Assembly (NCBI GenBank): GCA_018350325.1 | Contig: JAEVLN010000064.1 | Span: 24,051 to 88,050 of the forward strand | DNA: 64,000 nt | Direction: 5' to 3' | Origin: Globodera rostochiensis | Taxonomy: Eukaryota; Nematoda; Chromadorea; Rhabditida; Heteroderidae | Shown here: in pieces, positions 31,255-40,742 of the stretch | How the letters are laid out: each line of letters opens with the position of its first letter | How positions within the stretch are numbered: the stretch's first letter is position 1 | The notes under the pieces: model-generated | What the model saw: only the letters and a program-made list of their open reading frames with translations | Databases searched by the model: none | Told to the model about the DNA's origin: nothing | Program-made: the position numbers and the translations under genes

Positions 31255-31674
31255 ATGTCGGTTGGTGTGTTGATATATAACGATCAGCGATCATTTCGAC
31301 TGATCGTCCTGGTCAAATTCGACAACTTCATAACTTTTTCCTCTGAACCGTTCACCCGTCGGCTGTTCAATAGACATGCAGACGAGCGGAGTAACACGCC
31401 CATCAAGGTCACCATTTTCACGACACCATACCGGCACTGGAAAGGACGGACGGGTCGAATAATGGCAAATCCGTGTAATTTACCGGATCTATTGAGCTCT
31501 CTCAAAAAGGCGGCAATGTCCCATGGTCCCTCCACAAATCCGACCGAAGAGAACTTAAAACAAAGAAAAAAAGCATCAAATAGTTCGTCAGGAAATGGAA
31601 CCCACATCAACCACAAGATACGTGCTGTAGTGAAAGTTAGTGGAGAGCGGAATTTGGAACTAAAAAAGAAATGA
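31255..31674 (+). CDS. Hypothetical 139-residue open frame
   Basis: The frame begins MSVGVLIYNDQRSFRLIVLV and ends in a Lys-rich tail (ERNLELKKK). It lies 206 bp behind the DEP gene on the same strand, and its 3' end overlaps the last exon of the minus-strand gene at 31588-34008. It has no recognised domain. The reverse strand is also open here for about 110 codons, so coding is doubtful. Confidence 0.25.
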   Translation: MSVGVLIYNDQRSFRLIVLVKFDNFITFSSEPFTRRLFNRHADERSNTPIKVTIFTTPYRHWKGRTGRIMANPCNLPDLLSSLKKAAMSHGPSTNPTEENLKQRKKASNSSSGNGTHINHKIRAVVKVSGERNLELKKK

Positions 31675-34008
31675 ATGACTGAACTTGACTAATATAAAAA
31701 TAAAATTTTACCGCAAATTCATCCTCTTCGTTCGCCAACTTGACAGTGTCAAAAAGACACTCTTTGATCACCTTCTCCACTTTTTGGATTTCGTACCGGT
31801 TCTTTGCCTCATTGAACCTCGCGCGGAAGCTAAAGAACGTGCCGACTTCAACGTTGGGATTGATCCAAACAAAGGGGAAGTTGGCGATGTTAGGACAGTA
31901 CACCTGAAATGTGCACAAACAAAGGAAAACGAACAATTCTAACCGTTCCACGTCTGTTCATCAGAAAGCCCTTGGAAGTGAACGATTTCTCCTGAAGAAA
32001 TTTGCAAAAAAAAAATGCATAACTTGCGAACATACAAAGGACTTCTTAAGCTTGATTTTTTCGCCATTCTCATTCACTCTGTATTCCACCTCGGCAATAG
32101 CCACAACATCGAACCTCATCGGGTTTTTGGGGTTGGCCTTTTCTTGCAAATATTTAACCCAGACAGGAATGCCACAACCTTAACAATTATAAAAGCGAAT
32201 AAACACTAATGAAGGCCGGAATTACCCTGCACTTGCTCGTCTTCTGGCAAAGTGATTCCTTCCTCACCGAGAGGGAAGTAACCGTGCAAAAGGTTTTTTG
32301 AGTCGGATATCATCGGAAGCGACGCGCTGGCGAAGAAATTGTTGAACCGAATGCGATTGACGTACGCCAAAAACTGAAGAGAATACAAAGTCCATCGAAC
32401 GTAGCTCCAAGGCACGGACTGGTACCTCATAACCATGGTCCTTCAGCCGGGTCTGCATCGGATTTTCGATGCCAAAACGTTGGTTCTTCCCATTCTTGTG
32501 CCAGTACTCGTAAATTACATAAAACTGAAAAAAAGAGATACTAGTACAATATAGTAGATGAGAAATCGAATAAAACGAGTAAACAAAAAACAAACGTTGT
32601 TGTGGAATGAGAAGAACATATTGAAGTGGAGGACACAGCCGACCCGCAGGGTCACGTCGTGCTCCATGATGAGCGCCAGCACACAGCGATAGTCCGAAAA
32701 GGACGGGCAGTGCACCTCGTTATCACTGATCAACACCCCGTTCAAGGACATAAGAATCTTAAGTTGAACATAAGGAAAATTCCAACTAAAAAAGTTATGC
32801 AAATGTCCAACAATGGCTTAAAAAGCCTACTCTATACTTTAATTTTCCAACTCACCGGTGGTGGATTGTTAGCACGGATGGTGTATCGAGGAAAGGTGTT
32901 CGCAGTCCTTGGAACGGGAAAATTGTGCCATGGCTAAAATTGTTAAAGAATAAACCCAAAAGAATATTGCTACGATCTTTTACCGCCGCTCTGATTTTAT
33001 CGAATTTGCACTTTAACGCGCGCTGCCAACGATTGAACGAAAGCGAGAAGGTCGGCTGGCAAAGTGTGCTGTCCATCTCCGGACTGTAACCGCGCGTGTC
33101 CAAGTTGATGCTCACGAACAGATCGTACATCACATTCGGCACCACTTTCAGCAACTCACCGTAGCGCACGTGAAATGCGTCAACCGAATTGAACGAATAG
33201 CAATAGAAGCGACGCACTTCTTCATTCGACACACAGCCCATGACTCGGACCTTAAACAATGTAAATTGAAGATAAGTACGAAACAAAGGCGTAGTCCGGG
33301 CGTTAACAGGTTTTTGACGGGGGGGGGGACAGGGGAGGATCCCCGGAGACAAACAGAACTTTTTGAGCTTTTACAACTGCATAATTGGAACTTTTCGATA
33401 TTCCTTTGGGGGTTGGGTCAAACTTAAAAACGGCCCCACCCGGCTACGCTCTTCGCCGCCCGCAAAAATAACTCACTAAAATGTCAGCATTGTCATCCGT
33501 ACACTAAAAATAATGTTTATTGTCTTTAAATGAAATGGAAAATTATTTTAATGAGGCCATGTTACTTTTGCACCTTGTTCGAAAAGAAGAAGCGCTGGTC
33601 CTTGTCACGTCTGACAAGGTGTTCGCCAGGTCTGACCCATTCCTGTCCCTTTGAACACCGGTCGAAACTGACAATCTGATTCCCTTGGGACCGGAATTCG
33701 ATGTTTGCTCCAAATCCGAGTTCATTTGATCGTTTGCCCACTTGAGACTTGGAATAGCCCTGGTTCCTCAAATAGTCAGCGTCAAAGAGATAGCGCGGCA
33801 CCACGTACAGTGGACGGTCTGAATGAGAAAACGGATGAGGCAGGCAATCCAGCCAGAACTGACTGTGGTCCAGGTAAACAATGCTCTGTGCCCCATTCAT
33901 GTTTTTTGAACTAAAGGAGTAGATCACAACGCCGAACCCCCCGCCGGTGACATTGGCTTGTTTTATGCTGGTGCCAGCACAAGAAAGTGTTTCTCCTTCT
34001 CCGTTCAT
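31588..34008 (-). CDS. Unrecognised multi-exon protein, beta-rich
   Basis: A consistent exon chain runs from ATG 34006-34008 (MNGEGETLSCAG) to TGA at 31588-31590, about 540 residues. It includes a 27-bp mini-exon (CTDDNADIL, about 33486-33512). Later segments include VRVMGCVSNEEVRRFYCYSF, YDLFVSINLDTRGYSPEMD, WHNFPVPRTANTFPRYTIRA, LSLNGVLISDNEVHCPSFSD (first residue approximate), FYVIYEYWHKNGKNQRFGIE, CGIPVWVKYLQEKANPKNPM and YCPNIANFPFVWINPNVEVG. The end is FQIPLSTNFHYSTYLVVDVG. Alternating hydrophobic/polar stretches suggest mainly beta structure. There is no signal peptide. I do not recognise the family. A hAT-like fragment sits in its second intron. Phases agree across the exons, so the gene is probably real. 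Confidence 0.7.
33286..33452. repeat. hAT-like MITE fragment in intron
   Basis: The left end GGCGTAGTCCGGG and right end (reverse strand) AGCGTAGCCGGGTGG flank a G-run. It resembles the other CGTAGCC-type elements; no clear target duplication is seen. Confidence 0.5.
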
Positions 34009-34135
34009 TTATGAGAAGTTTGCAATTTGAAAAATGATTAAGTTAAATAAGCTGCAAAAAAGTAGAACTTTAGGGTTTTTTTGGTTATTGCATTTTTCTT
34101 AAATAACTTTCAAAAGGCGAAACTTCAGAAATCTT

Positions 34136-34473
34136 GGCTAATAGTTAAGATGGTGCCCCCCATTTTTCAAAAAAAAAAATAAAATTAGTTTTCAAAGTTG
34201 ATTAAAAGATTTTTCTAGGGGTTTTCGAGGGCATAGAGTCCGAATCTGATCTCTATTTCGGACCCTGGAAGTATTCGATCAGTACTTGCCTTTTTTGAAA
34301 ATATTTGAATTTTCAAAAATTGTTCGAATTTGGGCCCTAGGCTCGAAATTGGTCAAAATAGAGGTTAGATTCGGACTCTACGCCCTCAAACACCCCTAGG
34401 AACAGCTTTTTATCAACTTTAAAACTAATTTCATTGTTTTTTGAAAAATGGGGGCACCATCTTAACTATTACC
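34136..34473. mobile_element. Foldback element 5, 338 bp
   Basis: Inverted ends are GGCTAATAGTTAAGATGGTG and, from the right, GGTAATAGTTAAGATGGTGC. Almost the whole length is palindromic, including GAGTCCGAATCTGA paired with TCGGACTCTACGCC-type sequence. That phrase also occurs in the foldback at 39.5-40.5 kb. No target duplication is visible. The flanking 34010-34135 and 34474-34953 hold no gene I can see. Confidence 0.75.
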
Positions 34474-34953
34474 TTTTTATACACGCCGAAATGCCCCGGA
34501 CCCAAAGGCTGGAGGCAAAATGTTGCTTTTGTCCGTCAGACTCTCCATCATTTATCAAAAATCGCCGAATTTTTGGTGAGGACAAATTGAATTTGAATGG
34601 AAACATTACGGGCGGACGGACTTAAAATGGACGAACTAACTCAACAGGCGACGGAGGGGAAGAAGACCCTTGTTCCATTTTGCCATCGACACATTCAAAT
34701 CAGCAGGCGGTTGGCGTACTGTATAAAAGCGCAGAGATTGGCATGAAGAATCGAAAGGTCTTCACGAATAACGCAAATAGCAGACAAATAAAGACAGGCA
34801 AACGCATATTCATTCATTTCCATTATTTACAACAATCAATAGAGACCTGCACCGCAACAAACACAACAAATAATAAATACACAGAATATGGACTCATTTG
34901 GTGACAAATGACCTAACGATATTTCGTTCTACACGGACTGATCTCAAATTCGA

Positions 34954-36068
34954 TCATTTTCCCCAGCCGAGCTCCTCAAATTCGTCGGCGAGGTTGAACT
35001 TGAAGTTGGGGCCGAAGTTGGTCTCAACCGAGTCGCCAGGCTCTTCCAGTGAGACGCAAGGGAACAAATCCATCGGACAGTCGAAGGCCTTGGCCGTGTC
35101 TAAACAACAAAAGCGTGTCCTAACAATATTTAATTATCAACTCACACAAACGCTTTCCGTTCAATGCGTAAAAGATCTGTCGAGTGGCCAAATTGACGCC
35201 ACATCCGACAACGTCGTCGACGCCAAACTTGGAATTGCCTCCGTCGACAGTTCCGTCCTTCCAAAAGCGTCCTTTGTTCGCGTAGGAGAAGCTGTTCTTG
35301 TGCCGTCCGACACATTCGTCCAGTGGCAATGCTTTGGTTGCGAGGCCGATGTTCAGGGAGCTTAAAGCAATTTAGAAGAACGATTTTAGCCCGTTGCTTG
35401 CCGCCGTGTGACTTACTCGCCTCGAAGCAGCAGCACTTTGACCTCGTAGTAAAAGATGCCGAATTGGCGCGCCACCATCGACTCGGCACGAACAGAGCGG
35501 AAACCTGATAGTTGGGACATCGAATAAAAGGCGGTTCCGAGTAGAAAGAATGTTTTTGTGCCTTTTTTCGTCCCATGGTGCTGGGCAATCACACAATTGC
35601 TGGGCTTGACGAGGAAGATCTCTTCGTGGCGGTCATTCAAATTCCAACGGTTGCCGGGTTGGATCAGAAGACACTAAAAATGCACAAAAGTTGGTGTTCG
35701 TCAGCGAAACTCTCACCTTCATCATTTTGTCGAACATCTGGGCCTTCTTGGACGTCTCCGACTGCTGACGCTTCAATTCTTCCATTTGCGCTATCTGAAA
35801 GCCAAACAATTTAAAGTTGCGCTATCACTCAGAACTAACATTTTCGCCCTCAAACTGCGCGTGATGGGCTCCCAACTTGCGGACGTCCGACTCTATGTCC
35901 AAAATCTTCATGCGAATTTCGTAAATGGTAGCAAAAATGGTCGCGTCGTTGGGCACTGAACAAAACAATTTCACACATAAAACAGCGCCGATTCTTACAA
36001 TTCAAGTTCTCCTGCTTTGTTTGGGGAGGTGGCGGAGACTTCTGCTGGTGAGCTTGATTTGCATTCAT
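34954..36068 (-). CDS. SPRY-domain protein of the RBP-1 / SPRYSEC-like type
   Basis: The start (ATG 36066-36068) gives [20 protein letters not shown], then a helical segment ([36 protein letters not shown]). The B30.2/SPRY domain follows: [93 protein letters not shown] and [20 protein letters not shown]. The stop is TGA 34954-34956. These blocks, in this order, are the hallmark of cyst-nematode SPRY proteins. Many of those are secreted gland effectors, some of them recognised by plant immune receptors. This one has no visible signal peptide, so it may be the intracellular ancestral kind. SPRY domains bind partner proteins; the partner is unknown here. Confidence 0.85.
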
Positions 36069-36621
36069 CGTTTGTATATTGAACAAATAAATCCCTGGAA
36101 GAAATGTTTTATGAACAATTCGGAAGATGCTTGGGCTTAAATACTTTGAGGGGCAAAAAAAAAAGTCGCATTTGAATTTCCGCAACTTTCTTTGTTTGCT
36201 TAAGACCCATTCAAAATAGGCTATAAAAGGAACTATTTAACTCTGACCACTTTGTGTCCGCTTCAGCTTTCAAGAATTCAGATTTAATAACAAAAAGCCG
36301 AACTTGAAAAGTGTCTAAAAAATGCTTCCGTTTTTCAATCAATCTTTTCATGCACATTTGTGCTTCCTAACGATTGGTGCGCCGAGGCGCACCTAAACTG
36401 CTAGTAAACTGTTATTACTTTCTTTGTACCTGATAAGTGGGGTTTGTGCTCTGCTGATAAGAATGGTAGCCGTCATTATTAATTGACGTTTCGGACAGTC
36501 TTTCCCACTTTTTGCCATTTACAGGTCTAATCGTCGTATAGACGTTTAAATTTCCCTCCCCCTCTCGCAAAAATCAAATTCTTTAATTTGCCTACCTCAA
36601 TTATTATTTTATTTATGTTCG
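36069..36621. other. Divergent intergenic region
   Basis: This is the shared upstream region of the SPRY gene (minus) and cathepsin Z (plus). It contains GCGCACCTAAACTG, a GCCGAGGCGC word and CTGATAAG (GATA-type) at 36430 and 36457. No repeat or RNA gene is seen. Regulatory roles are inference. Confidence 0.4.
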
Positions 36622-38679
36622 ATGATTCGCGTCCCCTTCGGCGACTTTTTCTTCTTGACTTTGCTTAGTCTTGTCCTTTTGTCCAACAAATCGCCGGCGA
36701 GTTGTCGCCGTTTGTCGAATTTAAATTTACTGAATGTTGTTCATACGCGGGACAATAAGAATAGTGAAATTAGAGAATTGGCCAAGGGCAACATCGGACA
36801 ATCGGAGAAAGAATTGAAATTGGTGGAGGATGTCGGTGAGTTTTAATAATGAATAGGATTCGGTTACATAGCTTCTTCGTCGATGAAAGTGAAGTAATTA
36901 TTATAAGGGTCAGAGGAACCCGGCGACCCCGTTGATGCTTTTTGGGAATGGGATCGGATGGTCGTTGGCGGTGGCGGCGAGTTGGACTTCATCCCCGAAC
37001 GAATGCTTCGTATTGGTCCTTCTATGGTGTCGCATTTTGCGCTTTTCATGCTTTGGCGACTCACCAAAATAGGTTCAGAAAGTGCCATCCGCGGCCAACC
37101 GCCCACTTTATTCGCCCTTCGTCTTCCCAAACCCGCACACATCAAAGCATGTCGCTTTTCCTCAAAAAGAAATGCCCCCGTGCCTTCGCCCTATGGACCG
37201 ACCTTTCCGCGCGCATCGGACGTACCCACGCAGTTGGGAGTTTCCGGGATTTGAAGCGTCCATCCCCCGACATTGGGACTGGCGAAATGTGTGCGTAATG
37301 TTCGCTTATCACTTGGTCACATCGGAATTAGCGAGAGGGCGGGGATTATTGAATTTTGATAACCTTTGTTTTGTTTTTACGGATCCATGCGTTCCTTGAA
37401 GGTCCGGCATCAATTATTCTTCGCCTAACCGTAACCAGCACATCCCTGTTTACTGTGGGGGCTGTTGGGTGTTTGGCACATTGGGTAATTGAGGGCGTTC
37501 CAGAGGGAGACAATCAAAAATCGTTACTTCCCATTGGAGGCTCGCTCCAGGATCGCTTTAACGTGGCTCGAAACAATCGCTGGCCAATGACTCAACTCTC
37601 TCCGCAGGTTTTTGGAGGGAAGTTTCGTCATGTAGATGAAAAAGACTTGGCCTAATCTTCTTTTTTTAACATTTGAATTTACAATAAATCTTTCTCTTAT
37701 CGGTACCAAAAAACGAAAGTTCAGGAAATAATCGCGTGCAATGGCCGTGGAAATTGCAACGGAGGGACTGCTGAGGACGTATTCGGTTAAGAGCCCCGTC
37801 TTTTTGTGAATGCCATTTTCATAATTTGCTTACAGTACACGCGAAGATCCAGGGTCTGGTGGAGGAAGGGTGCAACAACTACAAGGCCGTGAATGAGAGT
37901 AAGTCCAGAACAGACTGCCAATCAGCAGCACTCTTGTGCTGTTCGACTTGTCCATCCCCACCAAAAACCCTTTCCCAAAAGAGTGCACTCCATTCACCCG
38001 CTGCGGATCGTGTTGGCCTGATTGTTGGTTTATCAAAGAAAATGACCGACAAATGTTTAGCTCACAAATCAGTTCAGCTTGTTTCGCCATCCAAAACTAC
38101 ACTCGCTATTACATCAAAGACTACGGGAAACTTTCCGGCCGGTAGTAACAATAGAATTTGTAGCGAGTCTTAACCATCGCTATTAGTATCCAAATGATGT
38201 CCGAAATACACAATCGGGGACCAATTGCCTGTGCAATTTCAGCAACAGAGCAATTCGACAAGAACTACACTGGAGGGATCTTCCAACAATTGGCTGACTC
38301 TCCGGTGAATATGTTCGGTTTAAGAATTTGAAACCCGAAACTTGAACTCGTCCATCCCGGCCATATACGACAGCTATAATTCAAAAGTCATTAACATTAT
38401 TCATGCCACTCCACTGCAGAGCAACCACATTGTCTCAGTGTCGGGCTGGGGTTGGGACGAGGAGTCGAAGACGGAGTTTTGGATTGTTCGGAACAGTTGG
38501 GGAGACGCCTGGGCGAGTTTTTTTAAACGGCGGAAGAAACATTTTATTAAATTTAGGGAGAGATGGGATGGTTCCGTATTGTGACGAGCATTTACAGAGG
38601 CGGAAGGGGTGATCAGTATAATTTGGGCATAGAACGTGAATGTTATTTTGCTGATCCGGATGTATCCAATCTGATCTGA
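36622..38679 (+). CDS. cpz-1: Cathepsin Z (cathepsin X), papain-family cysteine protease
   Basis: A lysosomal or secreted carboxypeptidase-type protease; in nematodes CPZ-1 is needed for moulting and development. The signal peptide is [13 protein letters not shown] after MIRVPFGD. The pro-region has CLRPM and RTYPRSWEF. The mature part starts [10 protein letters not shown], then [19 protein letters not shown] with the family-specific HIP motif and the catalytic Cys (CGGCW instead of the usual CGSCW). Next come [19 protein letters not shown] (after a 55-bp intron, 37489-37543), [87 protein letters not shown] (catalytic His) and [12 protein letters not shown] (catalytic Asn). The end is [12 protein letters not shown] 38677-38679. 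The triad is complete, so it should be active. The propeptide is longer than usual or its first exon borders are not exact. Confidence 0.9.
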
Positions 38680-38729
38680 CGAAACAATTATGAAAATGTA
38701 ATTCTCATTGTTGTTCATTTCAAATAAAT

Positions 38730-39480
38730 AGTGTTTTTAGGGCAGTGTAATGTTCGATTTTGGCTTACTCGGCGAAATGTCCGGGTTTGGCCTACTCGGC
38801 GAAATGTCATCATTTTTGCAGAAAATTTTTTCCATGCCCTCAGGGATTTTTTCCAAAATGACCCTCGATTTCAGTGTATTTTGAGGTTTCCGGATCTCCG
38901 TGAAGGAGGTGTTGTAGCAACTAGGTCCAAAAGTTATGCATGTATGAATTTTTTTCTCGGATTTTGGGCCTCACCAAATATTAATTTGTTCAATTTAAAA
39001 TTCTTGACCATAAACATATATATGACTAGGGTGTGCAAAAATACGCATATGCATATTTTTTTCCTGAACGGGACCGGTCTGAAACGAACGAAAAACGTGT
39101 TTTCCGCTTGGTTTGAAGCTTCTAAAACGCATTTCCATGTGTATATTTTGCATATTTGTGCATATTTGACGATTTATGTTGCATTGAAAAATACATCCAA
39201 AATCATTAGTTTCTGGCTGTTTTTGAAAAATAATTCATCTTTTACTAAAGTCTTTTAGTCTCGAAAAAAGCCTTACGGTTTTAACCAGTGTTGAATGAAT
39301 TTGAAGAATTTTGGGGAAACCAGTTAACCCTTTCGCAAGGATGTTGTTAATTTGATAAAAATTGTTACCAATTAAATTTATTTTTGTGACTCAAACGGTC
39401 AATTTGGCTTGGGACTCAGTTGAACTTAAATAGATATCTCGCTTAAAACGTAGTTTCGCACCTGGGGACCTATTTTTCTG
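38730..39480. repeat. Repeat-derived stretch
   Basis: The left part has two copies of ACTCGGCGAAATGTC about 30 bp apart. From 39025 on, the sequence (AGGGTGTGCAAAAATACGCA, then TTTGCATATTTGTGCATATT) parallels the layout of the 26248/39516 MITE family and looks like one end of a related element. A 175-codon open frame here has no protein pattern. No gene seen. Confidence 0.45.
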
Positions 39481-39487
39481 GTTCCAC

Positions 39488-40500
39488 ATCACTGTTTGTT
39501 TCGTCACTGATCACTAGGGCGGCGATTTATATGGATAAAAAATCTCGAAATATGGCCATAAAATATGGATGAAAAATCGTAAAATATGGACCAAATTGGA
39601 CAAAAATTGCAAAATATGGATGAAATATGGATAAAAATTTTTTCATGTATAGCAAAAAATGGGCAAGATTTTCCTAATTGAAGTAATAAGAGAAATTAAA
39701 ATTTTTATATGTAAATTAAAGGTATTTCAGAAAAAATTTTTGAAAATAAGCAGAATTTTAAAAATTTTCATTTTTTGGTGGCTGAATTTTTAGTCGCGAA
39801 AAAGTCAATTTTTATGGGTGCATTTTTTGAAAATTTTGAAAAAGTCGATCCTTAGGGGTGTATTTTTTGTTTTTATTGCATTTTTGTTAAGGAATTTTTG
39901 AAAAATGGCGAAATATGGATAAAAAGTCGCGAAATATGGAAAAATATGGAAAATATGGATTATAAAATGGGCTCTAGAAGCTCCCCAACCAAAGCTAAAA
40001 ACACTATTTCTGGCATTTATACGCTGTTCCGAGTGCGCAAAAAAAATATGGATTTCCATATAAATCGCCGCCCTACTGATCACTTCATCACTGAGTTCTA
40101 AAAGTCGATAAAATAATACTTTATAGGGTTATCAGCGCCGTAGAATACGAGTCTGAGCTCCATTTCGACCCGATTTAGGACCCCAAACCCGAATTCGAAC
40201 AATTTTTCGAAAATTTAAAAATTTCAAAAAAACAATTTGGCCTCAAAATCTTCTAAAAGCATGATTTCGATCTCTACTTGCCTTTTTGTTGTAATTTTTG
40301 GCTTTTAGAAGATTTTGAGGCGAAATTGATTTTTTTTTGGAAATTTTTAAATTTTCGAAAAATTGTTCGAATTCGGGTTTGGGGTTAAATCGGGTCGAAA
40401 TGGAGCTCAGACTCGGATTCTACGGCCCCGATAACCCTATAAGGTACCATTTTGTCGACTTTTAGAACTCAGTGACGAAACGAACAGTGCCCAACTCATC
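39488..40500. mobile_element. Foldback element 6, interrupted by MITE copy B
   Basis: The right arm (about 40280-40500) is the reverse complement of the left arm (39488-39515 plus 40085-40260). Paired phrases are ACTGAGTTCTAAAAGTCGA with TCGACTTTTAGAACTCAGT, and CACTGTTTGTTTCGTCACTG with CAGTGACGAAACGAACAGTG. The left arm is cut by MITE copy B. Outer ends are not exact. The interior shares CGAGTCTGAGCTCCATTTCG-type sequence with foldback 5. Confidence 0.75.
39516..40074. mobile_element. MITE copy B (AGGGCGGCG ends), 559 bp, 10-bp target duplication
   Basis: The ends are AGGGCGGCGATTTATATGGA and its reverse complement, flanked by ACTGATCACT on both sides (39506-39515 and 40075-40084). It is the same family as 26248-26825, in opposite orientation. 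They share the GCGTATAAATGCCAGAAATA segment near one end and the same order of ATATGGA words. It is inserted in the left arm of foldback 6. Confidence 0.9.
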
Positions 40501-40742
40501 GGCCACCATTTTCAAAATTTTAAATTTTGCCCGAAAAAAAATTTACGATTTTTGAAATTAGTTAATATGTATGTAGGGCGAAATTAACTGGTACTCAAAC
40601 ATTTTTTACCGAATTTTCTGTTGCCTAATTTAAAAAAATACCCGAACCCTAAAAATTCATGACTTGCATATAATCCTTACATTATTTAAGTGCCATTTTA
40701 TCATTTCTCCATTTAATTAACCCATTATCACATTTGTGAAAA

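Noticed and set aside
36864..37145. 93-codon minus-strand frame ending in [10 protein letters not shown]
   Set aside because: It overlaps intron and pro-region exons of cathepsin Z, has no partner exons, and the plus strand carries family motifs.
38731..39258. 175-codon plus-strand frame
   Set aside because: Phe/Asn/Lys-rich reading of AT-rich repeat DNA that resembles the MITE family; no splice or start support.
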